From Aplidium turbinatum (taxonomy: Eukaryota > Chordata > Ascidiacea > Aplousobranchia > Polyclinidae): 64,000 bases of DNA. Positions within the stretch are counted from its first letter, which is position 1. Each line of letters starts with the position of its first letter. This document shows, piece after piece, positions 11,601-22,800 of this stretch. The stretch is taken from NCBI GenBank assembly GCA_918807975.1, contig OU964918.1, forward strand, positions 58,326,477 through 58,390,476. Direction: 5' to 3'. The notes under the pieces were generated by a model. The model was not told the origin of the DNA. It saw only the letters and a list, made by a program, of their open reading frames with translations, and did not search any database. A program made the position numbers and the translations under genes.

Positions 11601-14600
11601 AGGCCTACTACATATAAAGTAATTTAACCAACAACAAGTTAAGTTACAAAACCCAGAAACTTTATGACTTTTATTGTTCACTTATTGAAGTAATGTGTTG
11701 AGTAATGGGACGTAGAAATTGAATCTTGCCTAGAGTGCACCGGTCCTGCTTGCAAGCAAATGTTTACCGCTCAGGGACATCTACAAGAGTTGTCAAGAAT
11801 TTGTTCAAAGTTCAAATTTATTTTGTTTATAGAAAAAAATTAATTGCCGGCTTTTTTCCCGCGAAAGAACTGTGATAACGATAACGCGTAGGCTGTACGC
11901 CTGCAACGCTGACAATTGCAAGCCCTAGTTTTCATGAGGGTGTGATTTCTTTCAGGCGAAAAGTGGCAAAAACGGGAAATATTTATTTCAGAGCTTTATG
12001 AGAAAATTCGGGAAGTTGCTGCAAGTAAGTAAATGTTTTTACCTCGTCAACACAGTTTTCTTTGAAAAGGATGTTTTATTAATTTTAGGGTGGCCTATAT
12101 TTAGGGAACTGAAAACCAGTATTGCATTGGTTTTCTTTTAAATAGTTTTATTTTTAAAAAGTATTTTAATTTCAAGTTAAAAACGAACATCAAGTGAAAA
12201 ATTGCCAAGTGAATAAAATCAGCCAGGTTAGAAAACAACGATTCCAGCAGTAATATTAGTTTAAATATAAGCCCGGAAAACATAAAAGTACAACAAGTAA
12301 GCTTTACAACAAACAGTTGAAAAATCTTGGTCCCTAGGTCACATTTAGGCAACCGTACTAATTTCTTTCAGTGAGCAAGAACTTTTCAGGTTGAAGTGTC
12401 CAGTAGCTCAACAAAATTTTTCTGCAAGGACCTGACTAATCACAAGATATTAAATCTTTGTCAACCATCTCACTTATAGTCAGTAGCAGGGGCTCTATCC
12501 ACTTTTAGAATTCGGGGGGGGGGGGGTGATGTTTGGACAGTGGGAAAAAATCGTCATAGTCATTTCAACAACAACTTTCAACTCGTCTTAGTCATTCCAA
12601 CCACTCCAATGAGTGGAGGGGGTGATTTTGCATTGCTCACCCTTCTCACCCCCCCCCCCCCCCCTTGGATAGAGCCCATGGTTAGTAGCTTTGACAAGAA
12701 GATCCAGGTGGTATGTTTCGACCCGGCTCTGGAGAATTTTTGGGCCTGTAACCTTTATAAAGGATTGGAACTTGAAAAACACCACGTATTCTTTGGATAT
12801 AATGTTTTTTTTTAATGTCTTAATTTAGCTCTCCGATAGAGTAGCTCAGGATCCCAGAATCAGGATTTAATGTTTTTTATTTGGCTACGAGTTGCATTTA
12901 ACATATCCTTGCCCCAGAAGCGTAATCGAGGGGAGGGGGAGAGGGGGGGCAATTGTTCCTCCTCCCGTTAAAAATATTTTAATTAGAAATTTCGATTTCT
13001 GTTACTGCATTATTTGACAAAGTTTTACTATTAAATCAGGCTTAGCGTAGGCTACTCTCAAAATGCACAATTTCGACTCCCCTGTGGATGCTCTACTTTC
13101 GATGACTCGTTGTCGGGATCACTTTTATGTGCAAAAATCATTATTTTCCCACCTCCCCGAAATTTTGAGCCGCTTACGCCCTCTGCTCGTAAATTATAGT
13201 GTGAGGGTTACGTTGTCTTGCGTAGACATTTTTTATGATAGATATTTTTACGAATAGCAACATTAAAAGTATTCAATAGAGTTTATAACTACAACTTGTT
13301 GCCATTTTACTCAAGTAAAGTGATTTTGAACGTAAGTGATGGAAGCTTTCGTCAAACTGTTCTTTTGCATTTTTAAAGTTTCTTGGAAACGTTATGTTTT
13401 TTTAGAAATTCAAAATCGAATATTTATGAAACAAATTTTTAAAAATTATTTAATCTGAAGTAATTTCAACAGAAAATTCAAACAATCAATTTACTGTATC
13501 TGGCACAAACTTTCACTTAAATGTCTAGTACTCTAGTTGATTACTATTTTTTCTGGGAAACAATACGCAGAAAACTCCGGCGCAAAGCTGCAGACAACAA
13601 TTTGTTTGGTTGTGAACAAAATTGCCAAACTTGCATTTTTTCTGCAAGATTAAAATCGCATTTTTTAAAGCATGTGCGTATTTTTTTTAAAATTACAAGT
13701 TGGTTGTATTTTTTGTTTTATTTTTAATAAAACATGTAATTATTATTTTTTTTTTTTAAGGTGGATTAGTTTTTCCATTTTATTCCACTGTTTGTCGCTT
13801 CAATTACGTTCTAAAATGACACTTATTTGGCAACTTTGCACAAAAGCTCCCGCCAAAATCAGCAGGCGGCAGTCATTTTGTTTTTAGTCGTTGAAGAAGA
13901 ACCATAAAAAAATGGTTTGTGTCAGCTTTCAATTCAGTCATCATTCTGCTTAGTTACATCAGAGAAATGTTGTAAAGTTTGTTTCTGTCCTTGTCTTCTA
14001 AGTGTGGAACAAAGAGCATCAGGTTGGATTAAGTTTCAGCAAGAAATGACTGATTGGGAAATTTTCTTGATCAAGTTGTAAAGTTGCTTCGAAGATTTAC
14101 CGAAAAAGAAATCAAAATTTATTTCGATTTGCAAGCTTTGGTTAGTTTCATGTTTTAACAAAAGTTTGGTTTTTAACTTCAAAGCTACCCTAAAACTGCC
14201 CAGTTTATTTTTCAAGTTAGAACTTTGACTCAAGTCTGAAAGTTTTGTTCAAAGGCTGTGGTAATTTTTCCCATGCAGTGATACCAGATAAGCACTTCTG
14301 CTCGAAAACTTCAAAGACATTGATAATAAAACCTTGTAATTTGGAAGAGTTTGAAGTCTTGGACAGAAAGAAGAATTTTAATATTTGCTCTAACCCCAAT
14401 CTTATTTTCAACTCTGGCAACACTTGCACGAAACAATTCTTTTTCATTATAACCATGACAAATAGCCACTTTGTTGTTCAATTAATATTATTCCTGTATA
14501 ATTAGAACACAATGATGAACGCTCCATCATCGCCATCAGCAGAATCCTGAGGGAAGGCAACGACGAGGATGTGACCGTGGCCGCAGGAAGTCATTTTGAG

Positions 14601-15667
14601 GGAGGGAGGATAGGGATGGGTGCCTCCGACACTCAGAATAACTTCAATGCGGTGACGCCATTCCTCAAATCGATGCCAGGGCGGATTGGATTCCTTGGTC
14701 TGTTCGATTGCAAAATGAATTCCAACCAATTCCGTCCATGGAAGGAGGCGATCAAATCGATGCGTGGATCCGTAAGTCATGTTTAACTTTTATAACCAAC
14801 GTTTAATTACATTGAACCATGGTTGCATTAACATCAGTTGTTACGTTGATTCAACGTTACTTTACATTGTTTGTCCGACTCCAAATCAGTTTCCAATCTT
14901 TAATTTTAATTATTTAAGTTTTAAAAACAGAGAGAGACTGTTCACCAGGCATTTGGTAATAAAATTAATTTGCGTTCTTCTGGTGACTATTTACGAGGTA
15001 ACCTAGTAAATAGTCACCAGAAGAACGCAAATTAATTTTATTTAAGTTTTGTTAAACTTTCACGAATAAACAAAGCGTCACAAACAACAGCATTATTTGA
15101 TTGTTGCATTACAATTATTTGTGTTTAGATTGTTCGGATGGATCTCCGATACAACTTCCTATCTGTCGATGACGTCATCGAGGTAATGAGCAAAGTTGAG
15201 GAGGAAGTTCTGTTGAGTTGCTTCGATGATGGTGATGGGAGGGGGAGAGATCCGAACATGATGGAACGAACCATGTTGAAGAATGCTCTGGATCGGTCGG
15301 ACAATAAGGTGAGAGTTACGTTGTATCAACGTTATCTAACGTAACATCTAGAGTACATTACGTTGCATCAACGTTATCTAACATAACATCTAGAGTACAT
15401 TACGTTGTATTAACGTTATCTAACATAACACGTAGAGTACATTGCGTTGTATCAGCATTTTCTAACATAACATGTAGAGTACATTACGTTGTATCAACGT
15501 TATCTAATGTAACATCTAGAGTACATTACGTTGTAACAACGTTGTGGAAACTTCTTTAATTTAATTATTCCCTTTGTCTTTTACAGAAATTAAAGATCAA
15601 TGTTGCCTTCGATGACGTCATCCACAAGAATCAAAGGATTGAAAGATTTTGTTGTTTATTTATTTGA
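5630..15667 (+). CDS. NACHT-domain NLR-like receptor with short LRR-like tail, seven exons
   Basis: Exons: 5630-5708, 6017-6130, 7047-8372, 11956-12024, 14506-14771, 15129-15308, 15587-15667. All junctions are GT-AG, phases agree, and the model gives 704 codons. The product is a STAND NTPase of the innate-immune NLR class, presumably cytosolic. Walker A (GYPGAGKTT) lies at about residues 158-166, Walker B (FLIFDGFDQV) at about 233-242, a sensor-like HIVFTSR at about 278-284, and the NLR-typical SHQTFQEFFSALYM at about 453-466. Residues about 590-640 (IGFLGLFDCKM and IVRMDLRYNFLS) look like LRR units. The first 64 residues show no recognisable death-fold domain. The stop lies about 20 bases before recognisable LINE sequence, so the tail may be truncated. 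The ATG was chosen as the first in-frame start; an upstream exon is possible. The family call is firm; the exact ends are less so. Confidence 0.85.
5709..6016 (+). other. NACHT gene intron 1 with tRNA-like remnant
   Basis: The intron starts GTAAGT and ends TTACAG. Around 5745-5812 it holds a tRNA-like stretch ending in CGGTTCGACACCAC (a B-box), probably a decayed SINE head. Confidence 0.5.
6541..6895 (+). repeat. Diverged direct repeat in NACHT intron 2
   Basis: Segments at about 6541-6625 and 6804-6895 share GAGCTTTGAGAGAGCGTTTG, TTGAGC or CTGAGC, and a TTCAACAT-TTTAT run. Surrounding sequence (TTCAAAAGTGT, ACAAATGCAA) also recurs, so the intron carries a roughly 265-bp tandem duplication. 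Confidence 0.5.
8765..8949. mobile_element. hAT-type MITE, 185 bp, exact 8-bp target duplication
   Basis: The ends are perfect 20-bp inverted repeats: GGAGCTGGTATACAAGTCCC opens the element and its exact complement closes it. It is flanked by ACATTTTG on both sides (8757-8764 and 8950-8957), the 8-bp duplication typical of hAT transposition. A long C-run sits just inside the left end. It lies in intron 3 of the NACHT gene. The intact ends suggest a fairly recent insertion. Confidence 0.85.
9601..10099 (+). repeat. Paired 90-bp direct repeats and short tandem repeat in NACHT intron 3
   Basis: 9601-9692 and 10006-10099 are two copies of one sequence (TGCATTGAGCTATT, GTTGTGGTT, AGGAAGAGTTT, ACATAAACACTAATCGTT). 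Between them, 9705-9800 holds two tandem copies of a roughly 60-bp unit containing ATATAAGGTTTAATTATAG. No coding frame is present. Confidence 0.55.
10603..10680 (+). repeat. 3' fragment of the tRNA-derived SINE
   Basis: This matches the 3' third of the SINEs at 4999 and 31797: AATTAAAAATGAGCCCTGTC, GCTAAAAGACCATAGCTG and GTAGAGCGACAATAAATA. The tRNA head is absent, so it is a 5'-truncated copy. Confidence 0.75.
10948..11416. mobile_element. hAT-type MITE with GGAGTC-rich interior
   Basis: The ends CAGAAGTGTA and TACACCTCTG are inverted. Flanks are CTACAATA on the left (10940-10947) and CTACAACA on the right (11417-11424), an 8-bp duplication with one mismatch. The interior is dominated by GGAGTC/GGAGCC-type short repeats, which make spurious open frames. 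It lies in NACHT intron 3. Confidence 0.65.
12490..12677. mobile_element. Small MITE with homopolymer G/C tracts inside its ends
   Basis: GGGCTCTATCCA at the left is inverted as TGGATAGAGCCC at the right. A G-run lies just inside the left end and a longer C-run just inside the right end. I saw no convincing target duplication, so the boundaries are tentative. It lies in NACHT intron 4. Confidence 0.5.
12915..13185. mobile_element. Probable hAT-type MITE
   Basis: The left end CAGAAGCGTAATCG followed by GGGGAGGGG is mirrored at the right by CCTCCCCG then CGCTTACGCCCTCTG, with a one-base slip. No target duplication was found. It lies in NACHT intron 4, and the open frame at 13063-13257 overlaps its end and is not a gene. 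Confidence 0.4.
14958..15042. repeat. Perfect 36-bp inverted repeat (hairpin) in NACHT intron 5
   Basis: 14958-14993 is the exact reverse complement of 15007-15042, separated by 13 bases that are themselves nearly palindromic (AGGTAACCT). The pre-mRNA would form a very stable stem between exons 5 and 6. No known element ends are apparent. Confidence 0.9.
15316..15543. repeat. 42-bp minisatellite in NACHT intron 6
   Basis: About 5.3 tandem copies of a 42-bp unit beginning ACGTTGTATCAACG and ending CTAGAGTACATT. It starts seven bases after the exon-6 donor and ends about 45 bases before the exon-7 acceptor, so it makes up most of the intron. Confidence 0.9.
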
Positions 15668-15684
15668 TGTTGTTTTATGTTTGT

Positions 15685-18215
15685 GTCTTTGTGCTGAACA
15701 AAACCTAATCGTAACAAACACTCTTTTCCAACTACCTCACCGTCGTAAGACTACATGGAGACACCGGCGCCGAGTCCCGGCGGGCGGGTGGGCCGCGCCC
15801 GCCGGACATTTTAGGAACTAAAAAAAAAATTAATGCAATTTTAAGTCCCAAAATTTCTGTAACCATCTGCCACCTTCTGATACTAGCTTACTTACCTTAT
15901 TCGCAGGGTTTTGTCGCCATATGATAGGCCCTACTAAACCTACCAATTAAGCGATTAGTTTTCGTCAGTTATTGCCATTGTTACATTCATGCAACGTTAA
16001 ACAACGTTGATTCGCCGTTAAACGAGCAAAAGTGCCCAGCCGCGCCGTTTGTCTCCACTCTGCCACTCGTAGCCCAGTGCTATAAATCAAGTAAATTGCG
16101 CAAACCTGTGAGGAACTTCATTTGCAGCAAAAGTCTGACCGCACTTGCCACTGCTTTTACATCGTTTTAACATCGCCAGATGTTTAATCGGTGTAAAAAC
16201 TGTAGCATTGTTCTTCAAAAGAGTAATTTTCTCTCAAACTACGTTATCAGTTAATTCTGCTGCCAAAATGCTCTATTTTGTCGTCTCAATCATCACAGTT
16301 GCGTCTGTTACGTCGCTGATATTAAACTGTGCACACGTGTTGGTTTGGCCGGATGAAACCGTTGGTTGTCATTAGTTGCAATTCAGCTCCTTCGTTATAT
16401 AACTGTTCTAATTGTAGATTCAATGTAAGATCGTTGTTGCGTACCAATTATATTTATTACTTGTTTCCAAATCGTGTTAGAGGAGACATAGACTTAAATG
16501 TAAAACCAGGCTAGCCCAACAACCTAGCAAAATCGCCCTTTTGAAAAGCGCACAAAATAACCTTTATGACGTGACAGTATGTGTTCGCCCGCCCAGCTAT
16601 TTTGAAAACTCGGCGCCTATGCATGGAGACACCGTCGCTCTAAACCATTGGATGCACTCGCGATTGGATGTCCACACCACCTACACTGAATGAACTCAAT
16701 AAGGCTATCAAACACATGAAGAAAAACAAAGCTCTGGGACCAGACAACATTCCGCTAGAGTTTCTTCTTTACGGAGGACCTCAGGTAAAAGACCGCCTTA
16801 TGCAGCTGATTCATATGATACGGGAAATAAAAGCACTCCCAAGCGACTTTAGAGATGCGAATATAGTTACAGTGTTTAAGAAAGGAGATAGAGAAGATTG
16901 TACCGTGGTATCACTCCTCAGCAAGATCTTTGCTCGCATTCTTGATCGTCTTATCACGCTAGCTGAGGATGTACTCCCAGAGTCTCAATGTGGCTTTAGA
17001 CCGTCTCGCGGCACTGTAGATATGATTTTTTGTGCTCGACATTCGACAACTCCAAGAAAAGTGTCAAGAACAACAACAACCTTTTTCATTTATCTTTTGG
17101 GACCTGAAGAAGGCATTTGATAAAATTTCTCGACGTGCTATGTGGTCTGTTCTTGCTCGATTTGGATGCCCTGACGACTTTATTACCCTTCTCCGTGCTC
17201 TCCGTTATGGCATGCTTGGCAGAGTCTGTTACCAAAACACCCTCTCCGATCCATTCCCTGTTACAGGTGGTCTCGAATAAGGATGCGTTCTTGCACTTAC
17301 ATGTTTTTCACTGTATGTGGCTGCAATGCTAAACGAGGTTCCACAAACCTCCTCTGGTATCAACATGCGCTGTCGCATGGACGGAGAGCTCTTCAATCTT
17401 GCTCGCTTCCGTGCAAAGTCGAAAACCTCTGCTCATACAAATCATGAGTTACAGTTTGCCGATGAAAATGCCACACCTGGTTTGACTCCTGATGATCTCC
17501 AAACGATAGCCACCATTTACAATAACTCTTATGTGCATTTGGAATGGAAGTTAACACTGATAAAACTAGGATACTCTACCAAACGCCGCCCGATCACACC
17601 TCCCCAGAGATCAGCATCAACGAAAGACCTCTAGGTGAAGTAGACTACTTCTACCTTGGTAGCATATTTTCAACAGCACCCACATGTGCAAAGGATATTA
17701 AACATCGTATAAAAGCAGCACATTGTGCCTATGGAAGACTTAACCATCGTGTTTTCAACAACCATGCTATATCTATCCGCACAAAAATTATGATCTTCCG
17801 GGCAGTCGTTCTATACACCCTTTTCTATGCTTGTGAAACCTGGACATTATACGGCCGTGACATCAAACGTCTTGAAGATTTCCAGCAGAGAAAACTGAGG
17901 CAAATGCTAGACACACGTTGGGAAGATTGTCTCACCAACGATGCAATCCTTGATCGCGCTAGGTTGCCCACTTTAGAAGCCACCATATTGCAACACCACC
18001 TTTGCTGGTGGACAGGACATGTGCAAATGGACGCAACGAGGCTTTCTCGAATAATGCTTTATGGTGAACAGGAAAAAGACCCCTCGGAAGACCAAAAATG
18101 AGCATCCACATCTTTTGCATCATAGACTGGGCCCCCAAAGCCACATGTACGACATCACCATCCCAAGCCAAATTCGATTTGAAGACGAATCCAATGCTCG
18201 GACACGAGCTGGAGA
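15685..18215 (+). pseudogene. APE-type LINE (non-LTR retrotransposon), degraded, split by a DNA element
   Basis: 15685-15765 encodes an endonuclease fragment (AEQNLIVTNTLFQLP then KTTWRHRR, matching the TNT-F...KTTWxHPRS block of APE-type LINE endonucleases). After the inserted element, 16668-18101 encodes reverse transcriptase in several frames: GPDNIPLEFL (16668-17117), then after a frameshift WDLKKAFDK (17032-17280), a stop, LQFADENA (the FADD region, second Asp replaced, 17317-17634), and a C-terminal part at 17544-18101 with CETWTLYGRDIKRLEDFQ and WWTGHVQMDATRLSRIMLYG. At least three frame breaks and a gap between endonuclease and polymerase make it inactive. It lies in the same orientation as the NACHT gene and begins immediately after its stop. 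Confidence 0.85.
15766..16621. mobile_element. DNA element of the CATAGGCGCC family inserted in the LINE
   Basis: GGCGCCGAGT at the left is mirrored by ACTCGGCGCCTATG at the right, with GC-rich sequence just inside each end. CATGGAGACACC flanks it on both sides (15754-15765 and 16622-16633), and removing it rejoins LINE sequence. 856 bp, no transposase seen. The 12-bp flanking repeat is longer than expected for hAT, so the true target duplication may be only part of it. A relative lies at 48326-49826. Confidence 0.65.
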
Positions 18216-18429
18216 CGACGACGATGTTAAATTGATGTTATCCGCTCTTTGTTTATTACATGACCACGACAAAGTATCAACAATAGACGACGTTGTATTA
18301 ACGTAAACTTCAATGTTGCGAAAATGAAGTTGTTGTCAGGTAAGGGTTGGGAGATCACTTCTCTTCAACGACATCTAGTGTTGTAAATAGATGAAATAAT
18401 TTTTTCTTTAAAAATAATTTGTCTACAGT

Positions 18430-18615
18430 CTTCTTCTTCGTTTGAACCTTGTTCTTCGCCACTTCAAGGGTCGAGGGGCTCTGCCTTTTACCACCCTTGG
18501 GCAGTGGCGGCGACGCGGTTTAAATGTTTGGGCAGGTGTCGAGCAGCCATTGAATTGATTCGTCATCCAGTTCACGCAGTCCACGCACACCATTTGGCGC
18601 ATGGTAGATGGTAGA
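18430..18615 (-). repeat. SINE-like insertion with (GAA) tail and 10-bp target duplication
   Basis: TGTCTACAGT flanks the element at 18420-18429 and 18616-18625. On the minus strand it ends in a GAAGAAGAAG tail, as expected for a retroposed element. The 186-bp body (for example GGTGTGCGTGGACTGCGTGA and GCAGAGCCCCTCGACCC) is GC-richer than its surroundings. I do not recognise the family. Confidence 0.6.
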
Positions 18616-18625
18616 TGTCTACAGT

Positions 18626-19213
18626 GTTGCCAGGTTAGTCAATTTTAAGGTGTTGCCAGATTAGTTTTTTTATTTTCAAATTTCAATAAAGAATTCAAGT
18701 CAGAGATATATAAAGGTAGCTGTAGAGATGAGCCTTGATTGCAGGTAATGTCAAATCAGTTTATTTGTTAACAGTGTCGATAGAATAAATATTTTTAAGG
18801 ATGTTTCCATAAAAAATTATCATTTTCTTAGTTTAGAGACATGCAAGAAGTTTTTAAGATTGATCGTAATTTCTGTAAGAAAACACAGTAGCCTACGCAA
18901 AGTTGTTAAACTGCACTTGCAAGCTCGAACTTTCGATAGACCAAAGGTCGCGTATAAATATGGTGCCTCTGAATGCCCATTGTCAGGGTAGACAGTTTTG
19001 AGGATTATGGGTTAAGATTATTGTCTGACAATTTCCAAGGGTTGCCAGATTCGTGAGTTTTGCTTCCCAGTAAATTTTTAGCAGTTGCAGGTTATGATTT
19101 CTTTGATTTCCTATTATTTTGAATCGATTTTAATAAACTAAATACTATTTCAGCTAAAAAAACATCTGGCAACACTAACAATAGGTTTTTAAATGTAGGC
19201 CTACCCTTCAAAT
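18626..19213. other. Intergenic stretch, no gene seen
   Basis: AT-rich sequence with several short GTTGCCAG-type motifs (18630, 18652, 19033) but no bounded repeat and no supported coding frame. Confidence 0.5.
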
Positions 19214-19251
19214 CAGCGGTTCCCAACCAGAGGTCAGTGAAAGTATCCGAG

Positions 19252-19846
19252 TGGTCACAGCGGTAAACCATAATTCTTCGTGGGAAAATTGTAACATAAA
19301 ATTCCCGGATCCGTTCGTCTGCATGTAATGACCGAAAAAGAAACACTCTTTCGAAACGTCTATTCAAAAAGTGTATTCCTGTAAAATTAGCCCGCGGCTA
19401 TCGAAATCGGGATGCAACACCGTACACCACTAAAATTGTCACTACAGAACAGATTACTTGGATAAAGACGGAATTTTTGTCCAGCTAGCAAGCACTAAGC
19501 AAACAGTTAAATGTGCGACTAACTCTCAAGCAACCATTTCACGAATGACCAGAATAGATAGCAATATCTCAAACTCACGTTCGCAGTACTGTGACGCAAT
19601 AGTGAAAGACATTGTCACGCAATTCAAACAGGTGTTCAAAGCTGGTGATCCAATATTTCATGTTTAAACAGGTTTGACACTGAAACAGGTTTAAACAGGT
19701 TTAAACAGGTTTGACACAAGTCGTACGAACGATGGTGCAATCTCTGCTCATGTTTAGGAAAAATTCCATGACGTAATACGCTAAGATTCAGTAGACCTGA
19801 ACGGTTTTTATATGACGTTTGATTAGGTGAACAATTGTCTGGAACA
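19252..19846 (-). repeat. 3' LTR of the BEL/Pao copy
   Basis: 595 bp, directly repeated at 24560-25154. It includes a short internal cluster of GTTTAAACAGG repeats (about 19663-19712). The short open frames inside it are not genes. Confidence 0.9.
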
Positions 19847-22800
19847 TAGCGGCCCCTAGTTATGACAGTCTGACATGGCATAACTAAAAAAGAATTGACG
19901 ACAATTGTGAGCCAATGAATAAAAACACATGATACACAAATTGTTTGAATCACTCACGTTTAAGTTAATACGCAAATACAAAGGGCATGCAAAGAATGAA
20001 CAGCAATAAGAATAATACACGACGATACATGAAATTGGTACCATAGGTACACACTAAAATGACGCTATATACAATGGTTGCGATAATAACCGACTGTTCC
20101 GGGCTCAGACAAGGGTCGGCCACCGCAGACAAAACCAGGCTCAAACCCTAACACTTAGGTGTTCTTTACGGGGGCGAGGCACGAAATATCCCTCAACACG
20201 TAGTCTACTTTCACTTTCCCCGTACTCTCATCATAGTTGCAGACGGCAACTTTGGCTCTACGAACCACAGGCTTCCCTTTCCTAATTTGTGGAACTACCT
20301 CATGCACCCTCCCAAGTTGATACTTCCCACGTTTACCAATGTCTTGGAGAGAACCTACCACTACAAGTTGACCAGGCTCCAAATTCTCGGCCATTTTTAA
20401 CCATTTTTTCCGGCCCTGAAGCCCTGGCAAGTAAAAATCGATCCATTTACTCCAAAACTGCTGAGAAAGTGACAAATTGAACCGATAATCCCTTCTTAGT
20501 TGGTCACGATCATGTGGTTGCCCAACAGCACAGTATGGGTCTAAGTATGTGGTCAAAAGTGAGGCAGGGGTGATGACAGTAAAATCCCTAGGGTCGTCAC
20601 TCAAAGGTACCAAAGGGCGTTCGTTCACGATCCCAACGGCACTGCCTGTGTACGTAAGCAGTTCAATAAAATTGGGCTTACGAATTGAAGAGTCCAAAAT
20701 GTGAAAAAAGTATTTAATCACATCGGCCATGAAACCAAACCTACTAAGCCGAAATCTAGCCAAGACATCTGCCAGAAGGTTTAACAAATCAGGACAAGAA
20801 AACATTACATCATTAAAACAAGTTCCTCGAAATTCAGACTTGCCAACATAAACAATACGCTTTTTTAATTGTGACGTCACAAAGTATGGTAAATACCATT
20901 CAAATCCCTTTACATTTTCTGCTTCACCAGCACGCTCAATATAGCCATTAGATTTAAGATCCTTCATGGTGTCAGTAAGGAAATCACAAAGTTCAGGTTG
21001 TTTTAAAGCCTTCTTCCTTAAAGCAGCAGCTCTATCTGACGCCAACACAAAATTGTTAGGTAAATCAATATCTTCCTTCAACGGTACAGGTATCTCAAAT
21101 CGACCATCTTTCAACTCAATATTCGGTTCAACAAGTTCTCTAGCCAAATTATCATTGCGAGACAATTCACAGGTTTCATTTTGCAAGGTCAAATCCTGAA
21201 TGACTTTATTCAGGTCTGCTATTTCCATATCACGAGACTCAATTTTACGCTGAAAGCCAGAGATGACATCCGACTCTGAAGACGTCTGCACTCTGCACAC
21301 ATTAGCAACGCTTTCATCTAAGGGTGACTTACCACCACAAGCCAACCAACCGAGAGGAGTGAGCAAATCATGCGGTTCACTACGATTTTCACCAACACGC
21401 TCCTCTTTGGCCCACATCAAATAAGCGTTGTCGTTGCCAATCAGTACATCTACAGTACTACAATCATTCAAATGAAACATAGTCACGTCATGAAAATGAC
21501 GGAAACCACTGAAATCCTGCTTGTGCGGTAAAGTTTTAACATCGTCAGCCCAAGCTGGGTTAACCACCGAAGTTATATCACAAAACAGCTCATCCGTCTC
21601 TAACGACTGGATGTTGAGTTTAACAAGGTTAGCACAAGTAGGTTTCTGACCAGCCAGAGTGTCCATTTTAAACGACGCTTTATCATACGGTTTAACGCCA
21701 AGTTCGCACACCAAATCACTCGAAACAAACGTCAACTGCGAACCAGGATCATGCTGACAATACACCAACTTCGATTTGCCAGTTATTGGATTCAAAACAC
21801 GAGCAGCAGTAACGCGGTTAAAAGCTGCTTTAACATTTCCAATCTTAACATTACGCACAGGAACTCTGGCACCAGCATCATCTTTGCCAATCGAATCCAG
21901 AGAATCACGTGACGTCACATAAAAATCATGCAGAAGAAAATAGTGTTTCCTATCGTTGTTAGGGACACACTTACGACAGTTGTTTGCATGAACGCAATCC
22001 CTAACCATATGCTGGCGCAAACAATTCAAGCATTTGCCAGCTTTCACAATGACATCTCTCCGACCTTTAGGTGTCAAGCGCAAAAATTCTTTACAATTAG
22101 ACAAAAAATGATATTCAACTTGACCACGTGACGAACAATAAAAACATGCCGGTATGTCACTACGTCTGGCCACACCACCGCGCGGTGCGCCAACAGCAGT
22201 CGAGTACTGCGAACTCCCTGAAATCACATTATGATGGGGTTTTACCGACGTCTGCCTAACCGGACAAGAAGGCAATTTTTCTTTGCCAAACTTTTTAAAA
22301 TGCTGCGACTCACCAGAATCGCCCATTAGCATAATGCTAAAATCAGTCGACTTGCGCGTTTCCTCCCGTACTACAAAATCAAACAAACTCTGAAAAGTAG
22401 GCTCATCAGTACCACCATACTGATCACCTAAAAAGTCAAGATAACGCTGCTTAGCGTCAAACGGGAGTCGCTTAGCCAAATCCAAAACAAAACGTCCTTC
22501 CAATTTGTCACGCTGACCATAAGCTTGCGCGTAAAGCAGACACTGCGACAATTCATCTTTAAACTCTTTCAAATCACTGGAAGAGATCGAAGTCAATTTG
22601 CTACCATAGCGGTACTTCCTAATTTCCGGTTCGGCGAAAAGACCTCCACGAACTCCAAAACGTTGAGACAAGCGAGCTAATGACATTTCTATCCTGTCTT
22701 CCTTTGACAAGCCAGGAGTGTCGGAAACCAAATTAGCAATCGTTTGCGCAGCTGTTCTAACACAAGCTGCTTGTAACAAAGTCAAACGAGTTCCTTTAAA

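Noticed and set aside
12540-12815. 91-codon frame and its antisense partner
   Set aside because: Both cross a MITE and its homopolymer C tract; no family resemblance.
15316-15543. Regularly spaced repeats resembling a CRISPR array
   Set aside because: Tandem 42-bp units without unique spacers in an animal intron; a minisatellite.
19458-19667. 69-codon frame, repeated exactly at 24766-24975
   Set aside because: Identical copies occur because both lie in the two LTRs; no protein family resemblance.
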